Shown here piece after piece: positions 50,701 through 63,500 of a DNA stretch of 64,000 nucleotides. The position numbers were made by a program, and so were the translations under genes. The notes under the pieces were generated by a model. The model had not been told where the DNA came from and did not search any database. It saw only the letters and a list, made by a program, of their open reading frames with translations. The DNA comes from Nemopilema nomurai (lineage: Eukaryota; Cnidaria; Scyphozoa; Rhizostomeae; Rhizostomatidae). Numbering within the stretch: the stretch's first letter is position 1; each line of letters begins with the position of its first letter. Where the stretch lies: NCBI GenBank assembly GCA_003864495.1, contig ML133402.1, positions 929,913 through 993,912 of the forward strand. The letters run 5' to 3'.

Positions 50701-53700
50701 AAGGACACGAGATCTCGGCACTATGTTCCATCGGAAACAGAGTCAATTGCATGAAAAGGCGGCAACATCTCAAAGGTATCTAGAAGCTAGCTCTGAGCAG
50801 TGGCACTTTTGTTTTTGACAGGCATTTCTATTCAACCGGGGCATTTCTATTCAACCGGGGTATTCCGTTTTATCAACGCAGACCTCTTTCAGTTAATTCG
50901 CAGGTTGCGCTACGATACAGGAGTGAGTAAACAAGGGCCGGTACAGCCAGCCGCTTGTTTACAATAACCAAGTCTGCATTTCTACGAGGCAAAGCCGGTT
51001 GGCGTCTTTTAGCTGCTTCTCTTTGTCAGCTCAGTGCCTGTATCGATCTATTGCAGATTAAAGGACAGGAAGGGCTCACATTCCTGCCAATGGAGGTAAT
51101 GCACACGAATGCCAGTCAGTTTTTCAGGGCGGTGTTCTCTGCAATTAGCTCATCAATCCTTGAATCGAATATGCAGTTAATTACAAACAAAACTGTCTGT
51201 TTATTGAAACATTTCTTCATTAATTTATGGATTTATTTTCTTCGTATTCGTGCATCAATGGACCTAACTTGTGTCAACTCCTTTGATTTAATCATACAAA
51301 GATAATTTCTTCCTTTGTCTAGGATATCAAGACATGATATATGAATCAAACTTTGACTTCTGCTTTCAAATTGAAAGTCAACATTTTAAGGCAGCGCCTT
51401 GGCACAACCACCGAAAATCAGTTCTCTTGCGAATCTTGATCAAAATCCATGGTCACGTGCAAGAGTCTTGTCCCCATTCGTTCTTTTCACTCACGTGGAT
51501 AATAGAACCCCTGTCAATTGGGCACTTTTGCCTGCTTTTTTAAAATACGGTTATATGATCGAAGTCGTCGGCATCGAAGCTTTGCACAAGCATATTAAAG
51601 TACGCACACAACAACAGTTGAGCAGTTATGCAAGAAGTCAAGAGTTGGAGACGGGCATAGCTAATTTAACCTGCTACAACAATAAAATGGAGTTTGAACC
51701 AGAGACAGTGCAGTGCCCTCCTTGCAAAGCTGCCCCAAGAGCCCTCCTAGCAAAGCTGCCCCAAGAGCCCTCCTAGCAAAGCTGCCCCAAGAGCCCTCCT
51801 AGCAAAGCTGCCCCAAGAGCCCTCCTAGCAAGGCTGCCCCAAGAGCCCTCTTAGCAAAGCTGCCCTGAGGTTGACAGAACTTTCTTATGTGTTGAGCCAG
51901 GTTCGGCTCAACTATCAAATCATCCACCACCGTGGTGAACCGTGGTAACGGCAACCCTTTTATGTCAGATTAAACCAATATATCCTTGGGGTTGTATTGC
52001 TTAATCGTGGAAATCTTCAAGTAGTCGACGTAAGCAGCGGACAAGGGATGTTAGCAAGTGTTACTCAAAACCTTAAAGACCACCGCAAAAGTGGTTTCGC
52101 ATTAGAAGCTGAATTAGAGAAGAATTGATGGGGGCAAAATGGCTTAGACCCTTTCGTAAATGGGTGGTGTGAACCCCACGCGGCTACTCCTGTTATGCAT
52201 CTCATCGTATCGCTGTCGCCTTGGTACAGGTTGTAGTGCGCTTCCAAAGACAATTTCTCCTTCTGTTTGAAGCTTAGCAACATTGCTATCAACAGAAAGA
52301 TTTTCAATGCAACAGTGGCCCGAAAGAGCCCGTGAAGGACCAATGGGGTGTAAGGCAAAGGGGAACCTTCCCCTATCTGCCAACTGCAACATTTGAAACT
52401 CGGCATTGTGTCTACAGCTGAGGCATAACCTTCTTCCATTCCCTTGTTCCAAGTTAAAGATTGGGCTTATTGTTTTATGACTGCAAAGCACTTCTACGGT
52501 GACTTAGATGAACTCACTTACTCGCTTGGGTCTTTTATCCAACCTATGTAAAGCACCAAGAAACAGAATTTGTTGACGACCCTCACAAATGGCCTATTTC
52601 TTTCTCCATGAAGCTGTTGTATATCTTACGTCAGCGGGCATGGCTTAAGACACTAGCCATCTTCTCTAAGGCTTTGAAAATACTCTCTATATCGGGCTTT
52701 GAAAATACTGATGCCACGCCCAAACCCCCGGGGCATACATTCTTGTAAATGTAATGCACGTAGCAGAAGCAAACACCTTCTTGACACTGGTTTTTGGTTA
52801 CCCTTTCAGTGAGGGACAAGCGAAGGAGGATTTACAAGGAAAGGACTACTCACGTGATGCGAAGCGAATGTTGATGTCTGCTCCCTGGCTGTTGTCTGTA
52901 TACGTGAAGGTCAGCGGCGATACTTCTGCCCAGCGGTTGAATGCCAGTCTCAGAACCTCTTTCTGGTCGTTGATGGAAAACTTCGAGCTTGGCTGAGATA
53001 TGGAGTAGGTGAGTGCAGTCTTGGACCATTTGCTGCCTTCCACGACAAACCTCCTCCGTCTCATAATGTCCGGCATCCATGAAACGTGAGGCCTTTTGTC
53101 CTCCACTCCGCATCTTGGCAGACTCATCACCTGCAGGGTTTCCGAATCCAGCGTCATCGTCTTCTTCAAGGACATGAACTCTTGAAAATCTCCCAGGGCA
53201 CGTGGTATCTGGCCACGTTCGTAATCATTTGATGACGTCACTGATTTTTCGGGCTGCAAAGGAGCCGTCGTGGGTTGAGTGGTATTCGCAACGCTGTTGT
53301 TGTTGCTTGTCTCATTGCTAGCACCGTTCGTAAGGGGTGCGCCTGTTGTTTTGGTTTTGTCTGGTAGGTAGCCGTATTTTATCAGGTAGTTCTGCGGGAA
53401 TAAGAACAGCTCTTGTAAAGATATAAAACTGAGCATGATTGAAAATTATGCAAGGGCGACTGGATCTCAGTACACTCCCAACTGGATTGCAACTAGGCTT
53501 AGAAATAAAGATTAGAAAAATACATTCTTCTGTAAAAAGAACTTCGTGGGAAAGAATGGTCAACCGTTTTGAAGAGATAATTTCAGATAACTAAAAAGTA
53601 ATACGTCATTCTGCAGGTTCCTTTGCCATTTCTCCGTTCTTGCCTATTTAGAGTCTAGATATCTAGCTTGCAACTTTTGACACGACTGTAGAAAATACAC

Positions 53701-56700
53701 AAAAGCAAGGTACTAATGAAAGAATCCCAAAATCCGATTGCACGGAGAGATGCACGTTTTTCTGACTCAAACAGCATGTATGTCTTTCCTCATAGATTGG
53801 AAATAGATTACAAACACAGTGATACATTTCAAACGCTGATTGTTGGATGAGTTGCCTTGGTCATTGGGGAAGCTCTTGTTAATGCCACAGGAATCCGAAT
53901 TATGAGGCCGTGTTCATTTAACAATTGCGCGTTTTGGGCTCATTACCAGAAGCAAGCACAAATTATAACAGACAGCAACATGAACGTTGGATTATCTACA
54001 AGCCTCTTGGGAGTCATTAGGCATTGGCAATAGTAGCAATTAACAGAAAACTCGGATGTTAAGAATGTTTTTAGAGGCAGTTAATCATTAAGACCAGTCA
54101 TACATGCTGATTGATTGCGAAATAGATGAATTCAAATCAGATTAATTGCTGAACTTCTTTCCGCACTTGCTTATCATTGGAATGCTTCAACTAATTCCAA
54201 TCAAATCTGTTTTCAAACTACCCAAGCTCTCGACAACCTGACTTCTATTGATAAGCTCTTACTATTTTAACTCCTAAGCGCTTGATGGCGCACGCGATTC
54301 GGCTGCCCGCGCGGCATACTCGCCAAAATCTATCATCGTTTCCTCTTAGGGCATTTTCCCGCTATTCATTTTCCACCTTCGAAATTGCTAAATATTGCCA
54401 GGGGCTGCGATCTGTGTCAAATCTAGCACAGTAGTGCATTACTGTATATGGATTATTGACCAAAGAAGATAGGAAAAGGGCCCCCTGCCCTTGAAGTGGC
54501 CTCGTGTTGCCTGCAGGTCAAAATTGACGCCAGAAGTCGGCTTTTAGCTTTGGTAAGACCGGGTTTCACACCAAACTGCAGTATAGTCTTAACGGATAGA
54601 GGTTTATGCTGAGGAAATTCCATTCTGAATTGACATATTTCCTATGTGTAAAGTCGAAAATATAGTAGCATGTACAAGCACGTACGACCATTCATACGTA
54701 GCTGAAGAGTATCTAAGGCAGGGTCAGTAGAACAAGTTCCGCATAGCAAGGTCCCGCGAAAATTGGGGGGTAGAGAAAGAGTTAGGGGGGTAGAGAAAGA
54801 GTTAGGATGAGAGAGTGTTGCTTCGTCACCGAAAATCGCGGGTAGAATATACGTTGAAAAGGAATCATCGCTTGTTTTAGAGAGGATCATTGACATTCCC
54901 CAGGGGAGAATGCCCATTTCCAGCGCCACAAGTATCTTTCCCAGCCCTCCCCTTTTTCTGTATCAATGGGATAATTAATGAAGGAATGCCAATGACATGG
55001 AAGTCCTGGCTTCTAATACGAGTCCAGTTAAGGTTTATTGGCCAAGGCAATCGGTCGGTCGGTGGTGTTTTCCTATAGAAATCGTGTCTACATACCCTAA
55101 CAATGCTGTCTCGCTCCCCTCACCGAAGCTGGAAAACAAACATCTCCAATGCTGCCGCTTCGTCTAGCGGCCAAGAGGAAGTTCTAGGTTTCATAACTGA
55201 TACGCAATGGGATGGCTCATGATTGTCTTGTGATTCGATTGCTCGGACATAACTGTATGTAGGGTAGACCTATGGGCTATTTGCCGGGTCATTCCTGTCT
55301 GCTAGACCCAGAGGGACAGTCACACCATACGATAGGGTCTAAGCCCTTGGCGACAAGAGACGAAGCCGTCGGTCACCTTTGATTCCATTCATTGGTTAAT
55401 CTAGGCTAACACCTGTTTAGCCATTCATTCGCCTTCTAAGAGGTCGCCTACCCGTCGCTAGGAACCACTATGTCATTTCACAAGGAAATAAGAGGAAATT
55501 CTTCGAAAATGTCGGCTTGTGACGCATAGAGAATAACGTTTCGCCTTGTCCATAGTGCAAAATTTGCAAACGCAGTAGTCATAAAAAATGATTTGTCATA
55601 CAATCACTGTCCTCCTCATTATTCTATTTGCCCAGTGCAATGTTTAGAATAAGCTTTACCATTGCTAGCAGATCTGTAATTTAGAGAACACGCGAGGGGG
55701 CTAACTTAATTTCATAGACTTGAAAAGATGATACAGTTGAAAAGTTGATGAAAATAAAAGAGCCTGCTTTTTGCAGCCGTGAAAATACATAATGCACAAT
55801 TATGCTGGCGTAACGGAGTAAAACTACGGAAAGGTGGGTGTAAGATGCCATAAATGCGGCTCCCAAGTGCAAAGTTGACTGAACAAGGAACCGAAGAAAA
55901 ATGACTTTCAATTAAGGTTTGAGCACAGAATTTTGAAAAAAATTTCTAATGGGAGGTCTTCTCGTTTGATTGATAAATGTCAGAATCTCCCTAGAAATTG
56001 GCGGAACTCTGCATGAAGCAATCTTGTTTTAGTCGTGAAGCTCTCTCGCTGTGGCGTTGGCAAATCTATTTATTGACCCGTCGCCTTGGGTCAGTTTTTA
56101 TCCTGCAAGCCCCGTCAATGAAGTTTGTCATACTGCAGCACTGCCATCCGAGAAAATCACAAGGCAATCACAGGGCCAAGCACAGAATAGTATTTGTTGA
56201 CTGAGAATCCTTGGGATATCTCAACCTTGTTATGATTCTTTCAAAAAACAGGATGTGATTTGCTTGCGTGAAAAGTTATCAGTGTTTTTTCATGCAATTC
56301 CGCCTAAATCACCACGAAACACATGGAGAGTCTTGCTTTGACCTTCGAGATGCAAATTAATTAGCCTAACGACTCTTTGCAAGCAGGCTGGGATGATTTA
56401 TTACTGTGGCAAAATTGCGTAGCCTTGAAGCACAGAAAACGATGATAGAAAATCAGGATCATCTACTATCTCCAGAAATATACACTAATGTTTGTCAACT
56501 AAGGTTTGGGAAGTTAAACAGCTTTTAAAATATTCGATATCTAGAACAGCTTTGGTCCCAGAACATTTGACATAATCAATAATAAATCAACTCTTTCAAT
56601 ATCAACAACATTTGAATATACACAAATATACAGTTGGGCAGTTTATACGGCCTGATATTTCTCAAATTCGATGTCCTTGAAGTAAAAGGCCACCTCGAAT

Positions 56701-57209
56701 ATCCTATATTTTCCATGTTATGTTCAAAATCTCTTTAGTTTGCTTGTGAGGCCCATGTTTTGTGAAAGGGGCTTATTGGACTATCCAGCCTTTCCCTAAA
56801 CTTACCCACTCTATTCTGCCCCCTAATTTCTCCTCAGTTTACCCTTTAACTACTCCTTACCTTACAAGTAACAAAGACCGATATTTAATGAACACGCTTA
56901 TTTCTCATTTGCCTCAGCTCTTTGAATTCAACCATTTCTAAACTGGTACCCTCGGTCCAAGTCAAAAGTCTTAAAAGGAACCTACCACAGGTGGAGTTTC
57001 TCTATAGGTACTCATTGAGTACTACTCAAGGATCTTGAATATACATATGTATAATACATAAAGGCATACGTGCATAAAGGCGTAAAGAATTGCCTTACCA
57101 TGACTTGGTCTGTTGACATGCTGGTGGTGCTGATACTATAGTCAACTGGCAGCGTCAATACGCTGCAGGCATTGATGGTCAACAAAATGAACCAAACTAG
57201 TAAAGTCAT
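47404..57209 (-). CDS. Secreted matrix metalloproteinase with four hemopexin blades, 5 exons, 513 aa
   Basis: Zinc endopeptidase of the M10A family, expected to cut extracellular matrix. Exons: 57209-57099, 53391-52854, 49990-49697, 48334-48120, 47787-47404; all phases join and the sum is 514 codons with stop. Order: signal peptide (1 to about 20), propeptide with NYLIKYGYLP and cysteine switch LPRCGVED (Cys131), RRRR furin-type site (148-151), catalytic domain with structural-zinc histidines (HGDG, LAHAF, DVHFD), HEIGHSIGLKH (272-282) and Met-turn Met290, then hemopexin blades from Cys317 to Cys511. Oddities: a Thr/Asn/Ser/Pro-rich insertion of about 45 residues in the propeptide after YGYLPDK, and almost no hinge between YG and the hemopexin Cys. 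No membrane or GPI tail. It would be activated by furin in the secretory pathway, as in MMP11. The orthology group is not clear. Confidence 0.94.
48120..48334 (-). CDS. MMP exon 4: hemopexin blade 1 and start of blade 2
   Basis: Acceptor TCGTAACAG, donor GTAAGG. It begins QCSTSIDTVFSW (first Cys of the propeller) and includes RTYFFKGSNTWRF and GVPSNIDEGF, typical blade motifs. Confidence 0.93.
49697..49990 (-). CDS. MMP exon 3: catalytic zinc site
   Basis: Acceptor ATTTTACAG, donor GTAAGA. It encodes SHGDGKPFDGPGNSLAHAFY, DVHFDEDEAW, AVHEIGHSIGLKHSS, the Met-turn GSIMSP and DDDVRGVQALYG, all diagnostic for MMPs. Confidence 0.96.
50055..50127. promoter_or_regulatory. Cluster of TGATTGAC-like motifs in MMP intron 2
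   Basis: About five degenerate 14-16 bp units built on GATTGAC, ending in an exact TGATTGACAG at 50114-50123, the consensus for PBX with PREP/MEIS homeodomain dimers. Two units read TTGACGTA (CRE-like). It could be an intronic enhancer or simply a small tandem repeat. Confidence 0.35.
51724..51866. repeat. 26-bp minisatellite, 5.5 copies, in MMP intron 2
   Basis: GCAAAGCTGCCCCAAGAGCC plus CTCCTA repeats from 51724, with copies at 51750, 51776, 51802, 51828 and a partial one at 51854. Copies are nearly identical. Confidence 0.92.
52854..53391 (-). CDS. MMP exon 2: propeptide and start of catalytic domain
   Basis: Acceptor TTCCCGCAG, donor GTGAGT. It holds NYLIKYGYLPDK, the low-complexity insertion (KTTGAPLTNGASNETSNNNS and on), DFQEF, cysteine switch PRCGVED, RRRRFVVEGSKWSKTALTYS and the ADINIRF strand. 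Confidence 0.94.
53392..57098. other. MMP intron 1, no other feature
   Basis: This 3.7-kb intron has no recognisable gene. A 20-bp direct duplication (GGGGGGTAGAGAAAGAGTTA) lies at about 54766-54806. Confidence 0.6.
57099..57209 (-). CDS. MMP exon 1: signal peptide
   Basis: The ATG at 57209 opens MTLLVWFILLTINACSVLTL, a hydrophobic secretion signal. The exon ends on a codon boundary after STDQVM; donor GTAAGG. The region upstream is the likely promoter; I see no clear core element. Confidence 0.85.
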
Positions 57210-57542
57210 GACTGGCAAAGACCGTTCTTCGACTCGCGTTATATTTCCCTTCTCTAGAGTGTGTTAAGCTTCGATCCTTGATCCAAATGCCTGTTGAAGT
57301 CTGTTGAAATCTTCTTCCCTTGCTCTGCTGCTTCCCAGTCGTCAAGTTCCCTTCTGAGTGAACGATGAGTGCACTCTTGTTTTTAAAGACCCAATTAAGA
57401 TAAACAATAGGCTTCCGGAAAACCAACTTTGCCATGTATCAATGACTCTCACGTCGACAATCTGACCCCCCCGTAAAGTTGCGGTCGCAATGTCAGTCAA
57501 GAATTGCCTTGGAATTCGCAATAAAATTTTCCTCCCGCTCAT

Positions 57543-60500
57543 ACCGCACTACTAATCTGCATTTTAAACTGTATCCCAGTTGCTATCGGCAATAACCCGA
57601 GCTTCTGAGGCGGCGTCTACGCACGGGGGTCTAGCCGCCCGCTGAGACCAGCTTCCATGCCGAAACCCTCTCACGGCCGGTGATACCTTGCGCCTATGCC
57701 TGAGGGAGCACAGCCCCCTCCAACTCCAACTCCCCCTCCCCCAGGTGATGTGGGTACCAAGAAAGCCTGTTGGCTTCTTTTTTGGGAAACGTGGGAACGT
57801 CCAGTGGGGTAAGAGGTGATTTGAAATTGAATCAGGGAAGAAGGGGGGCGGGTTTTCTTCCTATTGATTCTTGTAACAATGTCGATAGGATATGTAAGAC
57901 TATGAATAAATCTAGGAACCAGCATACAATCAGGGATGGTCCGAATGCGTCATAAATGGCAAGTTCCGGACAAAAAGTTGGCTTATACTGAAGCCTATAC
58001 AAATAGAGTTACCTTATAACGACGCATTTTGTTCCGATTCAAGCATAGAGAACACTTACAATTTCCATTCATTATTCCAACCCATTCACTCATTCCTCGA
58101 CTTTTGATTTCTTAGCACATTCTGTTTTGATCTATGTAATCAGGATTAACTGCTTCATCTGTGGTATCAGGACACCCATTCAACTAATAATCACCAAAAA
58201 CAACATTTCAAGCTTTTCTGTTGATGTCATTCTCTTTCATTGAGGTTTTCTATCAGTAAATCGTTTCAATCGCAAAATATTCTTCATTTTCGGCTTTCGT
58301 AAGCATGAAAACAGTACCACAATCGCCGTCACCCATACGTTTGGGTGAGACATCCCAAGAAACATTCTTCAGACTCTAAGCCTGCGATCAGCTAATGGAC
58401 TGAATATTTCTGGTATTCAATGCCTTGTTAATAAGCGTTATCAAAGAACACCCTCTCCATGGGAAAATATTCAAATTGATTTTGACTCTGCTGTGGGTAA
58501 CATTTGCTTTATACTTACAATAACATTCAACTTTGATGCACTTCTAGCCGCCATTGCTACAACACATTCAATACAAAGGCACTCTCAACTCTTAATATCT
58601 GCATCTTCAACTCAGGGATAGTATGACTGTCAAGGGCACTGGTTGATGCCAAGGATATTTGAATAAACGGCATGAATTCTAGTCCCTTCCCACAGGACAT
58701 GGGCAGATTTAGCCTCGGTGAAACATTACTTTCAAGTCACCGTTTACAACGACGATTCTTTGCACTTTGCCCAAGCCTGAGCCCCGCCTTTTTGCATTAT
58801 AGAATTATCACTGAAGACAGAAATGTGGCATTTAAACCAGCATTCACCTCGTATTTGAAACAAAATAAATCCAGCCAAATCAGATTAAAATGTGTTCTCT
58901 CAGCAAACGGTCTAAGGACAGAAGTAGCCACATTCTTCCAAGGAGTTATTTGAAAAAGTGCAATATACTTCTTTGATATTTTTTAGATGAATACTCTTAG
59001 ATGCACTGTATCGTGATGATACGAAAAGTATAAAGCCTCTCAACTTGCCACGTCCAGTGACGTAGCTATGACGTAACTGCTAACACCATATGCGTAACCC
59101 ACACAAGCACAAATGCTGTTAATGGAAGACAAACTGTTTATTTCGTCTCGAAAAGCAACAGGGCGTTACCTTACTAATACATCAATCAAGCAAAGAATTT
59201 CTCAGTTCATTTCCTAGACTGAATTACTTTCACTCGAGAAATAAGGGCCTTATCTGTCTGCGTAGCATGACGAAGGAAAGGGCCTAAGCTACCTAAAAAA
59301 ATAAAATCCTGGATCACCAGGGGAAGTTTGGGGGGGGGGTGGTTGTTGCCTGTTGCCATCAATAATTCGACTTTCCAATTACTCTTTTTCGGTTATTGAG
59401 TATGTATTTGCTTGAAGGGAATCTTTAATTTGATATTACACGAAGTAGAAACTAGTTTGGAAGCTTGCACACTTGTTATGTCGTTTCGTTTTTGAGGTGT
59501 TTATCTCGCCATTTTTTCGTGGCCCAATTATTGCATGATATAATTCCTTTCAACTGTTGAGCTGCCTCGTAAATTTTGCGTCGTAGGATACTTAAGAATT
59601 GTCTACATTCTTCAGCACGTGTAGTGTGTGAAAGGCAGTGCTGCACTCTGACTGGCTAGGCCTTTACGTCATCAGATAAAGTAAACAATACCGCTTGAAT
59701 GTGTCGATCAAAACCAATCAGAAACCAAACCGGATACAATTTTGTCCAACGAAGAGGTCACAATATATTAAAAGAGTGTTGCTCACGCAATTCAGTTCTC
59801 GTTAATTACGAATTGATTTGTCATTAATAACTATGAGATTAGAAAATTATTCAACGCCGGTGGACAGAATTGCCATGATCTCCATCAACCCTTCGGAAAC
59901 AGAAAAAGGCGATTGAGTTTCAGATTTACTGCTCTAAACCTCTGACGCCTGCCCAAGAGGAAAACAGGGGGGAAAACAGGCGAATGAGATTTGGCCGCCA
60001 TGTTTTGCAAAAGCTGCTTATATTTTTCAAAACACTTGCCATCGAATCGCTGCTATCTTCATGCAATATAGGCGCTCTGGTTGTCCGTCAATTTCAGAAA
60101 TACAATAAGTAGACTTGCCAGATTTATCTGGGAGATGCTAAGCAGAACTGAGTGTCGAATAACCTTTTTTCATAATGCACTGATTCTGGTTCGTCCAATG
60201 GGCGCAGTGCCCTGTATTGTCTTTTTCATATGCTCATTGGAAGCGTCTTTGCATATTATATAATTAAAGATTTTGGCTTATAATGAGAGTCTAAGAAAAC
60301 TCTCACTGTTTTTGGATATTCCAACAAACGTTTTTAATGGCCTTGACGTAAAATGACAAACTTAATAGCATGTCTGCAAACAATTGTATTTTGTGTATTT
60401 TGTGTATCAAATTGTATTTTGTGTATTAAAGTGTATTTTGTGTATTTTTTGCATTAAAGTGTATTTTGTGTATTAAAGTGTATTTTGTGTATTTTTTGCA

Positions 60501-63500
60501 TTAAAGTGTATTTTGTGTATTAAAGTGTATTTTGTGTATTTTTTTTTTTTTGCATAAAAGTGTATTTTGTGTATTTTTTGTATTAAAGTGTATTTTGTGT
60601 ATTTTGTGTATTAAAGTGTATTTTGTCTGAACTTTTACCAAGGACGTCAAACAAATTGAATAGATATCCCTAAACAGATGTTAAAACATGTCATTGAAAA
60701 TGTTTTCTCGAGTTACAAATCTATGCTGGTGAATCCTCTTACATTTCTACGGCAAAAAGTAGAGCGTTTCGAATGGCCGATTTTCTATGAGAAAGATAAA
60801 TATTCCTGGATTTCCATGCACAGATCTGTGTTCATCACATTCACACTCAATCGTTTTAGATGAATCTACAGGAGAATTTCACACTCAGGCATAGTTGCTT
60901 CCAGCATTTAGCACAAACCATTGTAAAAACATCTACGAGAGAACAAGAAGGTAAAAGCAATGAAACCTAGTCAACATCAGAGTAAGAAAATTAAAGCGAA
61001 ATGTAGTCAAATTAAAATCGATGAATCTTTGGTTATGGCATATCATAACGAATGTATGTTACAACCATCGTCGCCAAGACGTATCTCACAGATTTTCAAA
61101 CCAAGAATCCCTCCTGATGATGTCACGAGATTTTTCAGGAAGTTTCACAGACTTTAAAAATAAACATAGGGAAAGTTAAGCCACGAGCGAATTGATATCC
61201 TTGCGTGCCTTCTTAAGCTTAAATCAATAAGTGCTTTCATCATTAATGACCGGCGAACTCTAAAGATGGTCTTGTCAAGCCGGTTTGAATTACCAACATG
61301 TCTTTTGCCTGCGTTATAGAAAAGGTTACGAAGTCAAGTTGACCACTTTTCACGTAGAAAAGCAAAATGGACATGTGAATGGAAGATGGTAATAGGTTAG
61401 AAATAACAAGAGGAACTCTATCTCCCTTGAAATGAAATAAAAGCGTAATGTAACTTCTAGTGAGAGTTCTAAGCTTTGCATTCTGAACATTATTAAAATT
61501 TCGTATTATTTTTTGTTTTCAGTACAGCATTACTATCATATCAAAAGTAAATTAGTTTATTAAAACCATGTTAATATTAATGCAATTATATGAAGGAAAT
61601 GTTAACTTTTACCTATTTGAAGAAAAGTTCTGCCATGTTTCGTTGTGCTAATGGATCTTTGTCGACCACCAACCACGGTTATGATAAGATGCAATACTTC
61701 AGAGGACAATACTGTAGCATCGTGTAAACTTTTCCTCTCTTACTCTTTATGACTGTATATATTAGTATATTATAATACTCACAATGATCAGTTGTGAGAA
61801 ACATATGATTAAGTTTTCAGTTAAATTTCATTTGCCGAATGCTGAAATACAATTCTGAGTGTTTGGTGCGATACAGAACGTAACTGGGAGTTTTGTATTG
61901 GAGAGAAATATGTCACCTCCAGAATGCTTTGGCACACCTGGGCGTAAAGACCATTCAGCTTAGAATGTTAACATCTTCGATTTTTCAAGTACTTTTGGTG
62001 CATTTTTGTTTATTTTTCGATTCAAAACTCGGTGCTAGGAAAATTCTTACTATGATTTGTAGCATGGAATCAATGAACGGTTCAACTGGATTTGGCGATA
62101 TTCCTTGGCTTGGGAGTATTTGGCCAGATGTTGTGACGTACGTTATTGAAATGAATACTTGAGTTTTGAGGATGATATTGCACTTGACATCATTTCAAGT
62201 TGACATTGCAAGTTACTCACTAATTTGGAGCTGAAGCTTCTTACATCTGTCTGGATACTAAACATAGGAGAACGTTTCTAATCTGCAGGTTTTTCTTCTG
62301 ACGTCACGTGTATGACATCTGCAAAGATGTACGCTTGCTCAACTTGAGCCTGGGTCATCAAATGTACATTCATTATTTGCATTCGTATTCGAAGAAAAAT
62401 GTAACCTCGCTGGCATTTCATTCAGACGACAGCGGCATTGCCTTTGTATTGGCACCACATGGCATGTGATAAGGAAATGTTCCTGCAAGGAGATCAAGAG
62501 CGCATTCAGAGAATTACGCTAAAAAGCCAACGGCTTGAACAGCATTGGGTGGATTATCATTAGGGATAAGTTTGAAACATTAGCTGCATATTCATTCAGG
62601 TACATTCCAATGTCGAGAGAAGGCCACATACAAAGATGCCAAGAGGTTTTCAGAGACCAAGTCTCGAAGAGGGATCACTGCCTATTAATAAGGCTTTCCA
62701 CTCATCTTAGTGGCCCATTCAAAAAGAGAAATGACGAAGTCTCTCCAGACGTCTGTCTATGATAATTATCTGGAAGACCAAAGAGTTACACTATAATTAG
62801 TTGATAAAATGACCCAGCATAAACTTAGAATGCTGCACAGGTTTCATATCTATTTGATTTCTGACTTCTCCTTCTGTTTCTCTCTAAAATGATGTGCTCA
62901 CGATATGCTTGCCTATGAAGTTACATATATTGAATTTTCTGTTCTTGGTTGGTGAGTGAGGAGGCCAGATTAATTAAAAGAGTAGGCATCCAAAATTTCT
63001 AGGAGCCGGTTGTTTGCGGGGATAGTTCAAATGGTCTTAATAATTCCTCGAAAGAACACGTGACAAAAAGAGTGGATCAGACATGCTATGACTCGTAATC
63101 TCACTGTCACATGGAAGATGTCTTTGAATGGAAGCCGTGGTTGAAAGGTATTGCCAAAGACTCTCAACAGAGTCGTGAAACGCTTCAGGGTGCTCAAAAT
63201 CAAACATTGCAAAGAAGAAAATCTTGATCACCATGTCAAAAGAAATCCGACTTACTTGTTTTAAAATCTCTCAGAAAATATTTCTCACAGAGGACCAAAG
63301 AACTAATCCAAGAGGATGCACCCATCACTTGGTTGGGGAAGTGATTGATTGGAATAAGTTTGAAGCAGATTTCAGAAGTCGCTCTTATATTCCACCGTCA
63401 AATGAAGATTAACAACAATAAGTTATTAAGATTCACAACTGCGTAAAGTGAAAATTCGATCAAGTGGAAGAACCTTCTTGTTTCTGAGCCATTTTTGCTT

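Noticed and set aside
51399..51776. 125-codon plus-strand ORF in the MMP intron
   Set aside because: Its end is made of the 26-bp minisatellite and the rest matches no family.
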